Source: JAFIEN01 sp051859505
GTDB lineage: Bacteria; Pseudomonadota; Alphaproteobacteria; Rhodobacterales; Rhodobacteraceae
Assembly (NCBI GenBank): GCA_051859505.1
Contig: JBHYFN010000046.1
Span: forward strand, 1-29,510
DNA: 29,510 bases
Direction of reading: 5' to 3'
The notes under the pieces are model-generated. The model had not been told where the DNA came from and searched no databases. It saw only the letters and a list, made by a program, of their open reading frames with translations. The translations under genes were made by a program, and so were the position numbers. Shown here piece by piece: positions 8,224 to 18,523 of this stretch (position 1 is the stretch's first letter; each line of letters starts with the position of its first letter).

Positions 8224-9543
8224 ATGAACAAGCAATTCCTGCGCGCCACTGTCGGCGTCGCGGCCCTGTGCGGCATCACCACCGCCGCCCAGGCCGAAGT
8301 CTCGATCATGTACCCCGAATGGATCGCCTCGCTGGTCGAACCGGGCATCGCCAATTTCGAGGCGGCGACCGGCCAGACCGTCAACTCGATCAGGCTGCCG
8401 GGGGACGGCTATGATCGCCGCATCGCCGTGGACCTTGCGGCCGGCACCGCCGCCGATGTCGCGGTGATCGACAGCTTCATGGTCGCCGAGCTGGCTTCGG
8501 CGGGCTATCTCTCGCCGCTGGACGGCCCGCTGTCGGACTGGGACCAGTTCCAGCACTACATGGCCGGCCTCGTCGATGTGGTTTCCTATGACGGGTCGGT
8601 CTTTGCGCTGCCCACCGATACCGATGTGCGGATGCTCTGGTACTACCGCGCCAGCTTCGAGGCTGCAGGCATCGACATGCCCTGGACCCCGCAGACCTGG
8701 GACGATGTCCTCGAGGCGGGGCAGGCTCTCAAGGATGCGGGTATCGAAAACGCCTTCATCCTGCCCGCCGGCACCAAGCAGGGCGAAGCGGCCACGATGC
8801 AGGGCTTCTACATGGCGCTTCTGGGTGCCGACACGCCCGAAGACGACCGCAACCGCCTGCGCAACTGGGAGGCGGGCCAGTGGATCGGCGACAGCCCTGC
8901 CCTGCGCGCGACGGTGGAGCTTTACAACGAGGTCTACAACGTGCGGCAACTGACGCCGTCGTCGATCAACTATGCCACCGACATCGGTGCCGCCGTGCGC
9001 GAGGCGATGATGGCCGGTGAGGTCGGGATCCTCGCCTCGGGCTCGTGGGAATGGGCCTGCCTGTTCGATTGCAACGGCGTGAACGTGCCGTCCGTCGAGG
9101 AACGCAACGCGATGCTGGGCTGGACCCCCTGGCCCGGATCGGGCGCTGATGGCGCGCCTGCGACGACCAATATCTCGGGCGGCTGGGCGATCGGGGTGAA
9201 TGCCACGGCCGCGGATCAGGACATGGCGGTGGCGCTTCTGACCACGATTTTCGACGAAGGCAACTTCAGCGACTGGACGCTGGAAAACGGCCGGATGGCG
9301 GTGCGCACCGACATCTCGGACTCGGCGGCCTATCTGGAAAACGCCTATCTTGCCGAAGCCACCAAGCTTGCCGCCACGACCACCGGCCGCGACACCTATC
9401 CCGGCTATCAGGTCGTCTCGGCCCTGGTGCAGGAGATGACGGCCGCGATCCTTGACGGCGTCAGCCCCGAGGATGCCCTGGCCGAATACAAGGCCGCGCT
9501 GATCGACGAGTTTGGCGAAGACAGCGTCATCACCTACGACTAG
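8224..9543 (+). CDS. Sugar ABC transporter substrate-binding protein (CUT1, family 1)
   Basis: Periplasmic binding protein, 439 aa, that would deliver an oligosaccharide to the two permeases downstream. The ATG is preceded by a strong AGGAGGA ribosome site. A Sec signal peptide is evident: MNKQFLRATVGVAALCGITT then AAQA, with likely cleavage before EVSIMYPEW. The mature part has the bacterial extracellular solute-binding pattern: VAVIDSFMVAEL, FALPTDTDVRMLWYY, a hinge near AGEVGILASGSWEW, and NISGGWAIGVNA. It heads the operon controlled by the divergent LacI regulator. The mannosidase gene in the operon suggests a mannose-containing ligand. It is followed by an intrinsic terminator, usual for making more binding protein than membrane subunits. 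Confidence 0.94.
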   Translation: MNKQFLRATVGVAALCGITTAAQAEVSIMYPEWIASLVEPGIANFEAATGQTVNSIRLPGDGYDRRIAVDLAAGTAADVAVIDSFMVAELASAGYLSPLDGPLSDWDQFQHYMAGLVDVVSYDGSVFALPTDTDVRMLWYYRASFEAAGIDMPWTPQTWDDVLEAGQALKDAGIENAFILPAGTKQGEAATMQGFYMALLGADTPEDDRNRLRNWEAGQWIGDSPALRATVELYNEVYNVRQLTPSSINYATDIGAAVREAMMAGEVGILASGSWEWACLFDCNGVNVPSVEERNAMLGWTPWPGSGADGAPATTNISGGWAIGVNATAADQDMAVALLTTIFDEGNFSDWTLENGRMAVRTDISDSAAYLENAYLAEATKLAATTTGRDTYPGYQVVSALVQEMTAAILDGVSPEDALAEYKAALIDEFGEDSVITYD

Positions 9544-9552
9544 GCAAATCAG

Positions 9553-9591
9553 GCAGGGGCCGGGCGGACCTGTGCCCGCCCCTGCTTTTTT
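9553..9591 (+). terminator. Intrinsic terminator/attenuator after the binding-protein gene
   Basis: 5' arm GCAGGGG-(C)-CGGGC (9553-9565), loop 9566-9573, 3' arm GCCCG-CCCCTGC (9574-9585), then six T (9586-9591): a strong hairpin with a T-run. It lies inside the operon, so it probably lets only part of the transcription reach the permeases. The 3' arm is repeated twice more downstream (see the adjacent repeat). Confidence 0.85.
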
Positions 9592-9621
9592 GGCCCCTGC
9601 TTCTTTGGCCCCTGCTTCTAG
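9577..9621 (+). repeat. 15-bp tandem repeat made of terminator 3' arms
   Basis: Three units of 15 bases: CGCCCCTGCTTTTTT, GGCCCCTGCTTCTTT, GGCCCCTGCTTCTAG. Each carries a copy of the terminator 3' arm plus a pyrimidine tail. GGCCCCTGC in units 2 and 3 pairs perfectly (9 bp) with GCAGGGGCC at 9553-9561, so three alternative hairpins can form from one 5' arm. Confidence 0.85.
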
Positions 9622-9674
9622 CGCCCTGGGCCTTGGGCCTTCGGCCTTGAGACTCGCGAACGAAAGACCGGACG

Positions 9675-10577
9675 ATGACAGCCGACAAGACGGCATGGGT
9701 CAGCCCCGTGCTTGCCAACAGCCTGCCGGTGCTGATCCTTGCGGCGGTGCCTGCGGTGCTGTTCGTGGGGGTGCTGCTTTACTTCACGGCCTGGGCGGTG
9801 ATGTTCAGTTTCACCGATCTCGAACTGGTCGGGCGCAAGGCGACCGAATGGTCCTGGGTCGGCACCGCCAATTACGAACGCCTGATCAACCGGCGCGGCT
9901 TCCTTGAAAGCCTCTGGACGACGGTGAATTTCACCTTCTTCTCGGCCATCGTGGGGCAGAGCATCCTGGGCTTCACCCTTGCCGTTGTGCTGCGCAGCTA
10001 TCGCGGATCGCTCAAGACGCTGCTCGAGGTTTCGCTGATGCTGGGCTGGCTTCTGCCCGACATCGTCGCGGCCTTCCTGTGGTCGGCGACGACCTCGCGG
10101 ACCGGGCTGATCAACCAGATGCTGGTCGTGCCGCTGGGCCTCGATCCGATCAACTTCATCAACGACTATCCGCTGACCGTGGTGATCATCGCCAATGTCT
10201 GGAAGGGCACGGCCTGGTCCTACCTGCTATACTCCGCCGCACTCGACAATGTCCCGCGCGAGGTGGTCGAGGCGGCCAAGGTTGACGGCGCCAATGCCTG
10301 GCAGCGGGTGACGCGGGTGATCCTGCCGATCATCCGGCCGCATATCGGGACGAACATGCTGTTCATCACGATCTGGACCTTCAGCTACTTCCCGCTGATC
10401 TATGCGCTGACCGGCGGCGGGCCGGGCAGCCGGACCGAGGTTCTGTCGATCTTTCTTTACAAGCAAAGCTTCGGGATCGGCAAACTCGGCTACGGATCGG
10501 CGATTTCGGTTGCAATGCTGGCCATCGTCGGGGTGCTGTCGCTGTTCTACCTGCGCCTGTTGAGAGAGCCGAAGTGA
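9675..10577 (+). CDS. Sugar ABC transporter permease (MalF-type)
   Basis: First inner-membrane permease of the CUT1 importer, 300 aa, with six or so helices. The EAA loop that contacts the ATPase is visible as EVVEAAKVDGANAWQRVTRV followed by ILPIIRP near residues 195-222. Its stop overlaps the ATG of the next permease in a TGATG junction, so the two are translationally coupled. The ribosome site is weak (GAAAG somewhat far upstream). Transcription must pass the hairpin after the binding-protein gene. Confidence 0.93.
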   Translation: MTADKTAWVSPVLANSLPVLILAAVPAVLFVGVLLYFTAWAVMFSFTDLELVGRKATEWSWVGTANYERLINRRGFLESLWTTVNFTFFSAIVGQSILGFTLAVVLRSYRGSLKTLLEVSLMLGWLLPDIVAAFLWSATTSRTGLINQMLVVPLGLDPINFINDYPLTVVIIANVWKGTAWSYLLYSAALDNVPREVVEAAKVDGANAWQRVTRVILPIIRPHIGTNMLFITIWTFSYFPLIYALTGGGPGSRTEVLSIFLYKQSFGIGKLGYGSAISVAMLAIVGVLSLFYLRLLREPK

Positions 10578-11392
10578 TGGACAATCCAAACGCCCCCTCG
10601 CGCGCCATGGCCGTGGCGCTGGCTTTCCTCGCCGTGATCTGGGTCAGCCCCTTCGCCTGGCTCGTGTCGAACGCGGTCGATCCGCTCGCAGGCGGACAGC
10701 TGCGCCTGCCCGCCGCCGTGGGCGCGGACAATTTCATCCGCGCCATGTCGGGCAGTGCGGCGCAGCAGTTCCGGAATTCGATGTTCATCGCCGCCGGAAC
10801 CGCCACGCTGACGCTGATCGTGGCCTCGGGCGCGGCCTATGCGTTGTCGCGCCTGCGGGTGCCGGGGCGCAATGCGTTCCTCTGGTCGCTGGTCCTTCTG
10901 CGGATGCTGCCGCCGACCGGGATCCTTGTGCCGATCTACTTTGCCGCGCAAAAGGCCGGGCTTCTGAACAACCTGGGCATCATCGTCGCCCTGACGGTGC
11001 TGAACCTGCCCTTTGCCATGCTGCTTCTGAAGAACTTTTTCGACACGGTCCCGGTCGAGCTCGAGGAAGCCGCCCATGTCGAGGGCGCCTCTCTTCTGAC
11101 CATCCTGCGGCGGATCGTTCTGCCGATGTCGCGCGCGGGGCTTGCGGTCGTGTGGTTCTTCACCTTCACCGGCGCGTGGAACGAATTCATGTTCCCGCTG
11201 CTGTTTTCCCGGACCGAGGCATCGTTTCCCATGTCCATCGGCCTCTATTCCGCCTTCGGGCGGCACGGGGCGATCGACTACGGTTATCTCGCTGCCTTTT
11301 CCATCATCTACGCGGCGCCTGCCATCGCCGTCTATTTCATGCTGCGCCGGAACATGAACACCGGTTTCGCAGGTGTCGGAGTCAAAGGATGA
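10577..11392 (+). CDS. Sugar ABC transporter permease (MalG-type)
   Basis: Second permease of the same importer, 271 aa. The EAA loop reads ELEEAAHVEGASLLTILRRI, followed by VLPMSRAGLAVVWFF and the family motif GAWNEFMFPLLF. The start is the ATG within TGATG shared with the upstream stop; a GTG three bases earlier is possible but less likely. Its TGA overlaps the mannosidase ATG in an ATGA junction, so it is coupled to the next gene as well. Confidence 0.93.
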   Translation: MDNPNAPSRAMAVALAFLAVIWVSPFAWLVSNAVDPLAGGQLRLPAAVGADNFIRAMSGSAAQQFRNSMFIAAGTATLTLIVASGAAYALSRLRVPGRNAFLWSLVLLRMLPPTGILVPIYFAAQKAGLLNNLGIIVALTVLNLPFAMLLLKNFFDTVPVELEEAAHVEGASLLTILRRIVLPMSRAGLAVVWFFTFTGAWNEFMFPLLFSRTEASFPMSIGLYSAFGRHGAIDYGYLAAFSIIYAAPAIAVYFMLRRNMNTGFAGVGVKG

Positions 11393-14300
11393 TCATCAAC
11401 ACCCCCCTCAAGCAGAAACTCGCGCTCGGGATCGACGACCTCAAGCAGGAGGGCAAGCTTGCCCGGCTGCTTGACGACCTGAAGGAGCGGATCCTAACCC
11501 CCGTCCCGGGCGGGATCGCCTGGCATGTGCACGAGGCCGAGATCGCGCCCGAGGCGGCCCTTGCCGCCGACTGGGAAAGCTGGCCCGCCTTCGGCCCCCG
11601 CAGCGTCTGGTCGAAAAGCCAGGGCCATACCTGGTTCGCCGCCCGCATCACCGTGCCGCAGGAGGCGGCGGGCAAATGCTTCGTGCTGCGCTTCACCTCG
11701 CAATGGCAGGAGCGGCCGGGCTCGACCGATCCGCAATGCCTGGCCTATCTTGACGGAGAGATCGCGCAGGCCATCGACGGCAATCACAACGAGGTTGTCA
11801 TCGCGCGCGACGCCGCTCCCGGTGCCTCGGTCGTTCTGCATGTCGATGCCTTCACCTTCTTCGACCGCCCGCTCGCGGGCTTCACGGTCGAATACCTCGT
11901 CCGCGATCCCGAGATCGAGGCGCTTTACTGGGATCTCGCCACCCCGTTCGAGGTGGCCCGCCGCCTTCACCAGACCGACCCGCGCCGGCACCAGATCTTC
12001 AACCGGGTCGACGCTGGCCTGCGCGCGCTTGACCGGCGGGGCAAGGGGCTGACCGATGGGCTGATGGACAGCCTGCCGGCGGCAAAGGCGATCGCCGAAG
12101 AGATCTACGCCCTCACCGATACCGAGGTGCAGCCGACGATCACCGCCTTCGGCCATACCCATGTCGATATCGCCTGGCTCTGGCGCGTGCTGCATACCCG
12201 CGAAAAGGGCGGGCGGAGTTTCGCGACCGCGCTGACGATGATGGCGGAATATCCGCAGTTCATCTTCATGTACAATCAGGCGGTGCTCTATCACTTCATC
12301 AAGCAGGACTACCCGGTCCTGTGGGAGGGCATCAAGGCGGCGGTCAAGCGCGGCCAGCTTGATATCGAAGGCGCGATGTGGGTTGAACCCGATGCCAATA
12401 TCGTGTCGGGCGAAAGCATGGTCCGCCAGATCATGATGGGCCGCAAGTTCCACCAGACCGAATTCGGCGTCACCCCGAAATGCGTCTGGCTGCCCGATAC
12501 CTTTGGCTATTCCGCCAACATGCCCCAGATCCTTGATAAATCGGGGCTGGGCTATTTCCTGACCTCGAAACTGTCGTGGAACGATACCGACCGCCATCCC
12601 TATGACACCTTCTTCTGGCGCGGCATCGACGGGACCGAGACCAAGGCCCATCTGATCACCGCGCAGGAATTCGAAAGCGACGCGGTCTTTACCACCTACA
12701 ATTCCGACCTCTCGGTCAGCCAGGTCATGGGGTCGTGGAAACGCTACGAGCCCAAGGCGGCACATGACGAGCTGGTCCTGTGCTACGGCTGGGGCGATGG
12801 CGGCGGCGGCCCGACGCGGGAAATGGTCGAGCGCGGCACCCGGCTGGAACGCGGCATCCCCGGCGCACCGCGCCTGCGGCTTGAAGGGCTGCGCCCCTTC
12901 CTTGACCGGCTGGGCGACAAGATGGGCGCGGAACCGGGCCGCTTCCCGCGCTGGAACGGCGAGCTTTACCTGCAATACCATCGCGGCACGCTGACCACGA
13001 TCGGGCGCAACAAGCGCAACAACCGCACCGCCGAACGCCTGATGCGCGAGGTCGAGTGGATGGCCGCACTAGCCGATGTCACCACGGGCCAGCCCTACCC
13101 CTTTGAGGCGCTTGACAGGATGTGGAAGGTGGTCCTGATCAACCAGTTCCACGACATCCTGCCCGGCACCTCGATCCCCGAGGTCTATGCCGACAGCGAC
13201 GCCGAATATGACGCGCTGTTTGCCGAGATCGAGGGCGGCAACGGCCCGCTGCAGGGGGCGGCCCGCGCGCTTTCGCGTGGTGGGGATGCCGCGCGGCTTT
13301 ACAACTTCACCAGCCAGAGCCGCGACGGCGATCTGGCGGCTTTGCCCGCGGATACCGCCGGCACGGCGCTTGTCACCGCAGGCCGCGCCGAACCGCTGCA
13401 GCGGCTGACGGCGGCCGATGGCAGCACCTCGCTGGCCGCACCCGTCCACGGCCTTGGCCCGCATGGCTGGATCGGCGCGGCGCTGCAGGCTGACGGGGCG
13501 ACCGCCCCTGCCGGAGGCCTTGCGGCCGAAGTGGGCCGCCTCGAGAATGACCATCTCGCCATCCGCTTCGATGCGAAGGGAGAGATCGCCTCGATCCTCG
13601 ACAAGGCCACGGGGCGCGAGCTGATCGCGCCGGGCCAGACCGCCAACCGCCTTGTCGCCTATGAGGACAAGTCGATGAATTGGGATGCCTGGGATATCGA
13701 CTGGTATTTCGAGGAACAGTTCTGGCCCCTCTCCGACAGCCCCGTCACCGTCACCGTGGCCGAGACCGGCCCGCATCGCGCGGCCCTGCGGATCGAGCGG
13801 CGCTACCGCGCCTCGACCATCGTGCAGGTCGTGTCGCTGGCGCGGGGCGCGCGGATGGTCGAATTCGACACCTTCATCGACTGGCACGAACAGCAAGAGG
13901 TCATCAAGGCCGTCTTCCCCCTCGACATGAACGTCTCGGAGGTGCGCTCCGAGATCCAGTTCGGCCATGTCACCCGCGCCACCCATCGCAACACCACATG
14001 GGACCGCGCCAGGTTCGAAGCCTCGATGCATCGCTGGCTCGACATGTCCGAACCCGATTTCGGCGCGGCGCTGATCAACGACTGCAAATACGGCTACGAC
14101 GCCCATGAACAGACCCTGCGCCTGACGCTGGTGCGCGGCACCGTGCATCCGCATCCCCAGGCCGATCAGGGCGAACACCGGATCCGCTATGCGCTTTACC
14201 TGCATGCCGGCACCCGCGATCTGGAAACCGTCCACCACATGGCCGAACGGTTCAACAACCCCCTCCGCCTGATCGGCACGCCCGGGCCGCAGGCCGATGC

Positions 14301-14584
14301 GGCGGGCTTCTCGCTTGTTTCCTGCAGCGCCGCCAATGTCGCCGTTGAAACGGTGAAGAAGGCCGAGGACGGCGCGGGCCTCATCCTGCGCCTTTTCGAA
14401 CATGCCAACCGGCGCGCCACGGCGACGATCGGCTTCGGCCTGCCCGTCGCCGCCGTCCACCGGACGAACCTGATGGAGGAAGACCCCACGCCCCTGCCGC
14501 TCGGACCCGACGGGACGGTCACGCTCGACCTGCGCCCCTTCGAGATCGCGACCCTGCGGATCACCCCGACGGGGGGCGCGGGGC

Positions 14585-14592
<8 letters not shown>
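11389..14592 (+). CDS. GH38 alpha-mannosidase, cytoplasmic
   Basis: Glycoside hydrolase family 38 enzyme, 1067 aa, a zinc-dependent retaining alpha-mannosidase. The signature GHTHVDIAWLW at residues 255-265 supplies zinc ligands H256 or H258 and D260. WLPDTFGYSANMPQIL holds the presumed nucleophile D370. NQFHDILPGTSIPEVY at 585 onwards holds H588. No signal peptide is present, so it should act in the cytoplasm on sugar brought in by the surrounding importer. The start is the ATG at 11389, overlapping the permease stop (ATGA), with GGAG seven bases before an AAAGG; the open frame back to 11152 is out-of-frame permease DNA. The C-terminal beta-rich part (after about residue 700) is usual for the family. 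It overlaps the ATPase gene by 8 bases. Confidence 0.95.
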
Positions 14593-15649
<1,057 letters not shown>

Positions 15650-15808
15650 GCGGTCCGGCCCCGAACCCTCGGGCGGCGGTGGTGGGGGGGCCTTTGAACG
15701 GTGAACGCGCCCGGGGGAAAATTTTGTTGTGCCAAAGCAGAATTCGGTCAAATTGCTGCGCAGCGGCAAGGGATTTCGGGATTGCCGAACAGAGGGGCGT
15801 GAAACTGC

Positions 15809-16279
15809 ATGCAATCAGGTCAGATCCCCGAGGGGCACATCGGGTTTGACGGTGTTGTGGCAGGCTCGGCCGCAGAGGCGCTTGATGCCCCCCATCCCCC
15901 GATCAGCCAGCTTGCGGCCCTGCAATCCGACCTTGCCCGGCGCGATTTCGCCCTTGCGGACATGGCGGATCGACTGGAAACCGCCAGGATCGACGGCGAT
16001 CGCGCTCGCAGCCTCGCCGAACGACGCGCGGCCGAGCTGGCGATCCTGACCGACCTGCTGGAAGAGCGCCGCAAGGAGGCAGAAACCCTGCAGCGCGCCT
16101 TGGCCATGTGGCGCGAGCAGGCGCAGGACGCAAAGACCGAGGTCAGCCGGCTCGAGGCCGAGTTGACGGCGCTCAGGGCGAGCCGGTCCTGGCGGATCAC
16201 CTCCCCGCTAAGAAGGCTCGAACACCGCTTGCGGTGGATCAGGCGCCGCCTGGCTTCCGGCGGCCGCGAAACCGACTGA
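15809..16279 (+). CDS. Small coiled-coil protein with a glycosyltransferase-linker-like tail
   Basis: 156 aa, function unknown. After a short N-terminus, residues ~28-125 form a continuous charged heptad-like helix (ADMADRLETARIDGDRARSL ... LLEERRKEAETLQRALAMWR), predicted coiled coil. It ends in LRASRSWRITSPLRRLEHRL plus an arginine-rich tail. The ASRSWRIT.PLR motif is one I know from the ends of coiled-coil linkers inside bacterial polysaccharide glycosyltransferases and methyltransferases; here it stands alone. The ATG lacks a well-spaced ribosome site (AGAGGGG is 12 bases away), so the start is uncertain. A weak hairpin (16286-16302, GGGGC/GCCCC) with a short T-run follows. It opens the amide-ligase/glycosyltransferase cluster. 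Confidence 0.7.
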   Translation: MQSGQIPEGHIGFDGVVAGSAAEALDAPHPPISQLAALQSDLARRDFALADMADRLETARIDGDRARSLAERRAAELAILTDLLEERRKEAETLQRALAMWREQAQDAKTEVSRLEAELTALRASRSWRITSPLRRLEHRLRWIRRRLASGGRETD

Positions 16280-16370
16280 GGCGAAGGGGCACGGTTGGCC
16301 CCGGTGGTTTTCTGCGCGGTCCCGACAAAATGAATGGGGCCGACTTCCGTTTTTCGCACTATGGAGAGAG

Positions 16371-16398
16371 TCGGAATCACCGCCGGACGGGATTCCGA
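16371..16398. repeat. 8-bp inverted repeat upstream of the Mur-ligase-like gene
   Basis: TCGGAATC (16371-16378), 12-base loop, GATTCCGA (16391-16398): a perfect inverted repeat in the 5' region of the gene at 16444. It could be an operator or a leader hairpin. The right arm runs into the ATG of a 17-codon open frame (16398-16451). Confidence 0.55.
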
Positions 16399-16451
16399 TG
16401 AACTCTTCTTCTTCACAGGCAGTTGGGCCAGCGTTTCAGGTTGATGAGTAA
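16398..16451 (+). other. Possible 17-codon leader ORF overlapping the Mur-ligase-like start
   Basis: ATG at 16398 reads MNSSSSQAVGPAFQVDE and stops with TAA at 16449-16451, overlapping the downstream ATG (16444) in another frame. It could couple translation or be chance; the ribosome site (ACGGGA) is poor and no conservation can be checked here. Confidence 0.25.
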
Positions 16452-17709
16452 GGTGGGCCCTCTGCGCTTGGATCAACGCCCCGATGGCGAGGCGCCACCG
16501 CGATCGGCACCACCGCAGACGGGGCCGTGTTGCATCGGCGTAACCGGCACGAATGGCAAGACCACGACGACCTGGTTCCTGCACCAGCTTCTGAAGGCTG
16601 TGGGCAAGAAGGTCGCGACGGTCAGCAACCGCACGGTGCTTGGTCTGGAGTATCAGGGCGTCACCCTGACGACGCCGATGCGGCGGCAGTTCAGGGACAT
16701 CCTGAACCTCTGCGAGGCGGAGGGCATCGACTGGCTCGTCGCCGAGGTCTCGTCGCACGGGTTGCAGAACAAGCGGGTTGCCGACCTGCGGTTCGGGGCT
16801 GCAGCCTTTACCAACCTCAGCCCGGACCACCTTGATTTCCATGGCGACATGCAGTCCTACGCCCGGGCCAAGGCGCTGCTGTTCCGAAAATACCTGCGCG
16901 AGGACGGTGTCGCCGTGATCGGCGCGGACGATCCGTTCTCGGGCCGGATGGTTCGGGCCGCGCGCGGGCGCACCGACAGGATCGTCACCGTCGGCAGGGC
17001 CGAAACCGCAGAGTACCGCCTCCAGCGGGTCGAGGCGTCGGGCGCGGCGCAGATCGTCCTTGCCTCCTTTCCGCAACTCGACGGCATCCAGAGGATTTCG
17101 CTGCCCTTCCCCGGGCAGATCATGGCGCAGAACGCCCTTGTCGCACTCGCGGTGCTTTGCGGTGCGGGCTTCGATCCGGTCCGGTTGATCGAGGCCAGCG
17201 GCGCCCTGACGCCTCCGCCCGGTCGCATGGAGCGCGTCGCCACGCTCGACAATGGCGCGGTTGTCTATGTCGATTATGCCCATAACGGCGCCGGTCTGGT
17301 CGAGGCGCTGCGCTCGATCCGGCCGCATGTCGGGGGCCGGCTTCATGTCGTGATCAGTGCCGGCGGCAACCGCGACCTTTCCCGCCGGCAAGAGATCGGG
17401 CCCGCCGCCGCCGCCCATGCCGACCTTGTCTATGTCACCGACAGCGTTCCCCGAACCGAGGATCCGGCCCGCATCCGTGCCAGTATCCTTGCCAATTGCC
17501 CCGGCGCAATCGAAGTCGCGGACCGGCGCAGGGCCGTGGCCGAAGCCCTGTCGCGACTGGAGCCGGGCGATGCGCTCCTGCTTACCGAACGCGGCGACGA
17601 AACCGAATACTGGACGCCGGACGGCATGGCCGTCGAAACCGATGCCGAACTTGTAAACCGTTTGATTCCGTCAGTTGGAAAGGCCCTGCATGTCAGCGAC
17701 GAAACATGA
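16444..17709 (+). CDS. MurE-like Mur ligase lacking the N-terminal UDP-binding domain
   Basis: 421-aa ATP-dependent amide ligase of the Mur family. The ATP loop GVTGTNGKTTT is at residues 32-42, whereas in MurE it lies past residue 100, so the whole UDP-MurNAc-binding domain 1 is absent. The rest follows MurE: TTPMRRQF, EVSSHGLQ, TNLSPDHLDFHGDM (123-136), and the carbamylated-lysine position K143 in YARAKALLF. The C-terminal domain has GRMERV, VDYAHNGAGL and GGNRD. Where meso-diaminopimelate enzymes have DNPR, this protein has DSVPR (333-337), so the incoming amino acid is probably different. The ATG at 16444 (AGG nearby) is preferred to a TTG at 16423. The methyltransferase gene overlaps its end by 20 bases. 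It is not the housekeeping MurE; substrate unknown. Confidence 0.88.
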   Translation: MSKVGPLRLDQRPDGEAPPRSAPPQTGPCCIGVTGTNGKTTTTWFLHQLLKAVGKKVATVSNRTVLGLEYQGVTLTTPMRRQFRDILNLCEAEGIDWLVAEVSSHGLQNKRVADLRFGAAAFTNLSPDHLDFHGDMQSYARAKALLFRKYLREDGVAVIGADDPFSGRMVRAARGRTDRIVTVGRAETAEYRLQRVEASGAAQIVLASFPQLDGIQRISLPFPGQIMAQNALVALAVLCGAGFDPVRLIEASGALTPPPGRMERVATLDNGAVVYVDYAHNGAGLVEALRSIRPHVGGRLHVVISAGGNRDLSRRQEIGPAAAAHADLVYVTDSVPRTEDPARIRASILANCPGAIEVADRRRAVAEALSRLEPGDALLLTERGDETEYWTPDGMAVETDAELVNRLIPSVGKALHVSDET

Positions 17710-18415
17710 GATTGCGGATTTCTACGATGTCGTCGCAGGAAAATACGCCGAAACGCAGGAAGACTGGGACAACTGGATCGACAGCAATACCGACTTCTTC
17801 CGGGCCTATCTGGCCGCCACCCCGTTCAGGTCGCCGCTGCAGGTGATCGACATTGCGGCGGGCACCGGATCCCAGGTCATCGCGTTGCACAGGCTGGGGA
17901 TCCGTCCCGCCGCGGCCGATATCTCGGCCCGGTCGCTTGCCCTGATCCCCGAAGGGCTGTGTTCCCAGTCGGTCGTGGCCGGCTGGGGCGAAATCTCGGC
18001 CTCGGTGCTCCGGCCGGCTCCGGCGTTCGACCTTGCCGTCGCGATGGACAACGCGCTTGCCCATGCGCTGACGCCAGAGGCGCTTGCGACCTGTGTCGCG
18101 GATGTGCGCGATCTGGTCGGCGGCGCCGGGAGGTTCCTGTTCAGCCTGCGCGACTACGACGCCATCCTGCTGCACCGTCCCGTCACCCATGGCAGCCCGC
18201 GCGACCGTGCCCGTGGCTACTGGCAGGAGTGGGAGTGGCTGTCCGAGGATCTCTATGTCTCGACCTGGTTCCTGAAAGGCGTCGCCACCGCACAGGTCCG
18301 CAGCCGGGCGATACGCCGGGCGGAACTCAAGGACCTTGCCCGCGCGCAGGGCGCGATCCTGCGTGATGTTCCGGGCTACTTTCAGCCCGCCTACGAATTC
18401 TCGTGGTGCCCGTGA
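17690..18415 (+). CDS. SAM-dependent methyltransferase (class I)
   Basis: 241 aa. Motif I VIDIAAGTGSQ at 52-62 binds S-adenosylmethionine. The N-terminal FYDVVAGKYAE and the post-motif acidic residue region (AADISARSL) are typical of class I enzymes that methylate small molecules or sugars. The ATG at 17690 is preceded by GGAAAGG and lies inside the end of the Mur-ligase-like gene, so the two are coupled and probably act on the same product. Aromatic-rich C-terminal half (GYWQEWEWLSEDLYVSTWF). The acceptor is unknown; methylation of a glycan or of an amino acid attached by the ligase would fit the context. Confidence 0.85.
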   Translation: MSATKHEIADFYDVVAGKYAETQEDWDNWIDSNTDFFRAYLAATPFRSPLQVIDIAAGTGSQVIALHRLGIRPAAADISARSLALIPEGLCSQSVVAGWGEISASVLRPAPAFDLAVAMDNALAHALTPEALATCVADVRDLVGGAGRFLFSLRDYDAILLHRPVTHGSPRDRARGYWQEWEWLSEDLYVSTWFLKGVATAQVRSRAIRRAELKDLARAQGAILRDVPGYFQPAYEFSWCP

Positions 18416-18523
18416 TTTCCCCCCGGCCCGCGAGCCTTGCCCCAATCGGCGCGGGAGTGAACCAGACCGCCCGGGCCCTCGTAACAATCGACCTTGCCAG
18501 CGCGTCACAGAGGGCCGAGGCCG

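Noticed and set aside
8068..9696. 542-codon minus-strand frame
   Set aside because: Antisense of the substrate-binding protein gene, which has a signal peptide, a strong ribosome site and a terminator.
11152..11388. Upstream extension of the mannosidase
   Set aside because: This stretch is the permease gene in another frame; the ATGA overlap at 11389 gives a family-like start.
16444..17709. Housekeeping murE
   Set aside because: Domain 1 is missing, the DNPR motif is altered and the neighbours are glycosyltransferase and methyltransferase genes, not cell-division genes.
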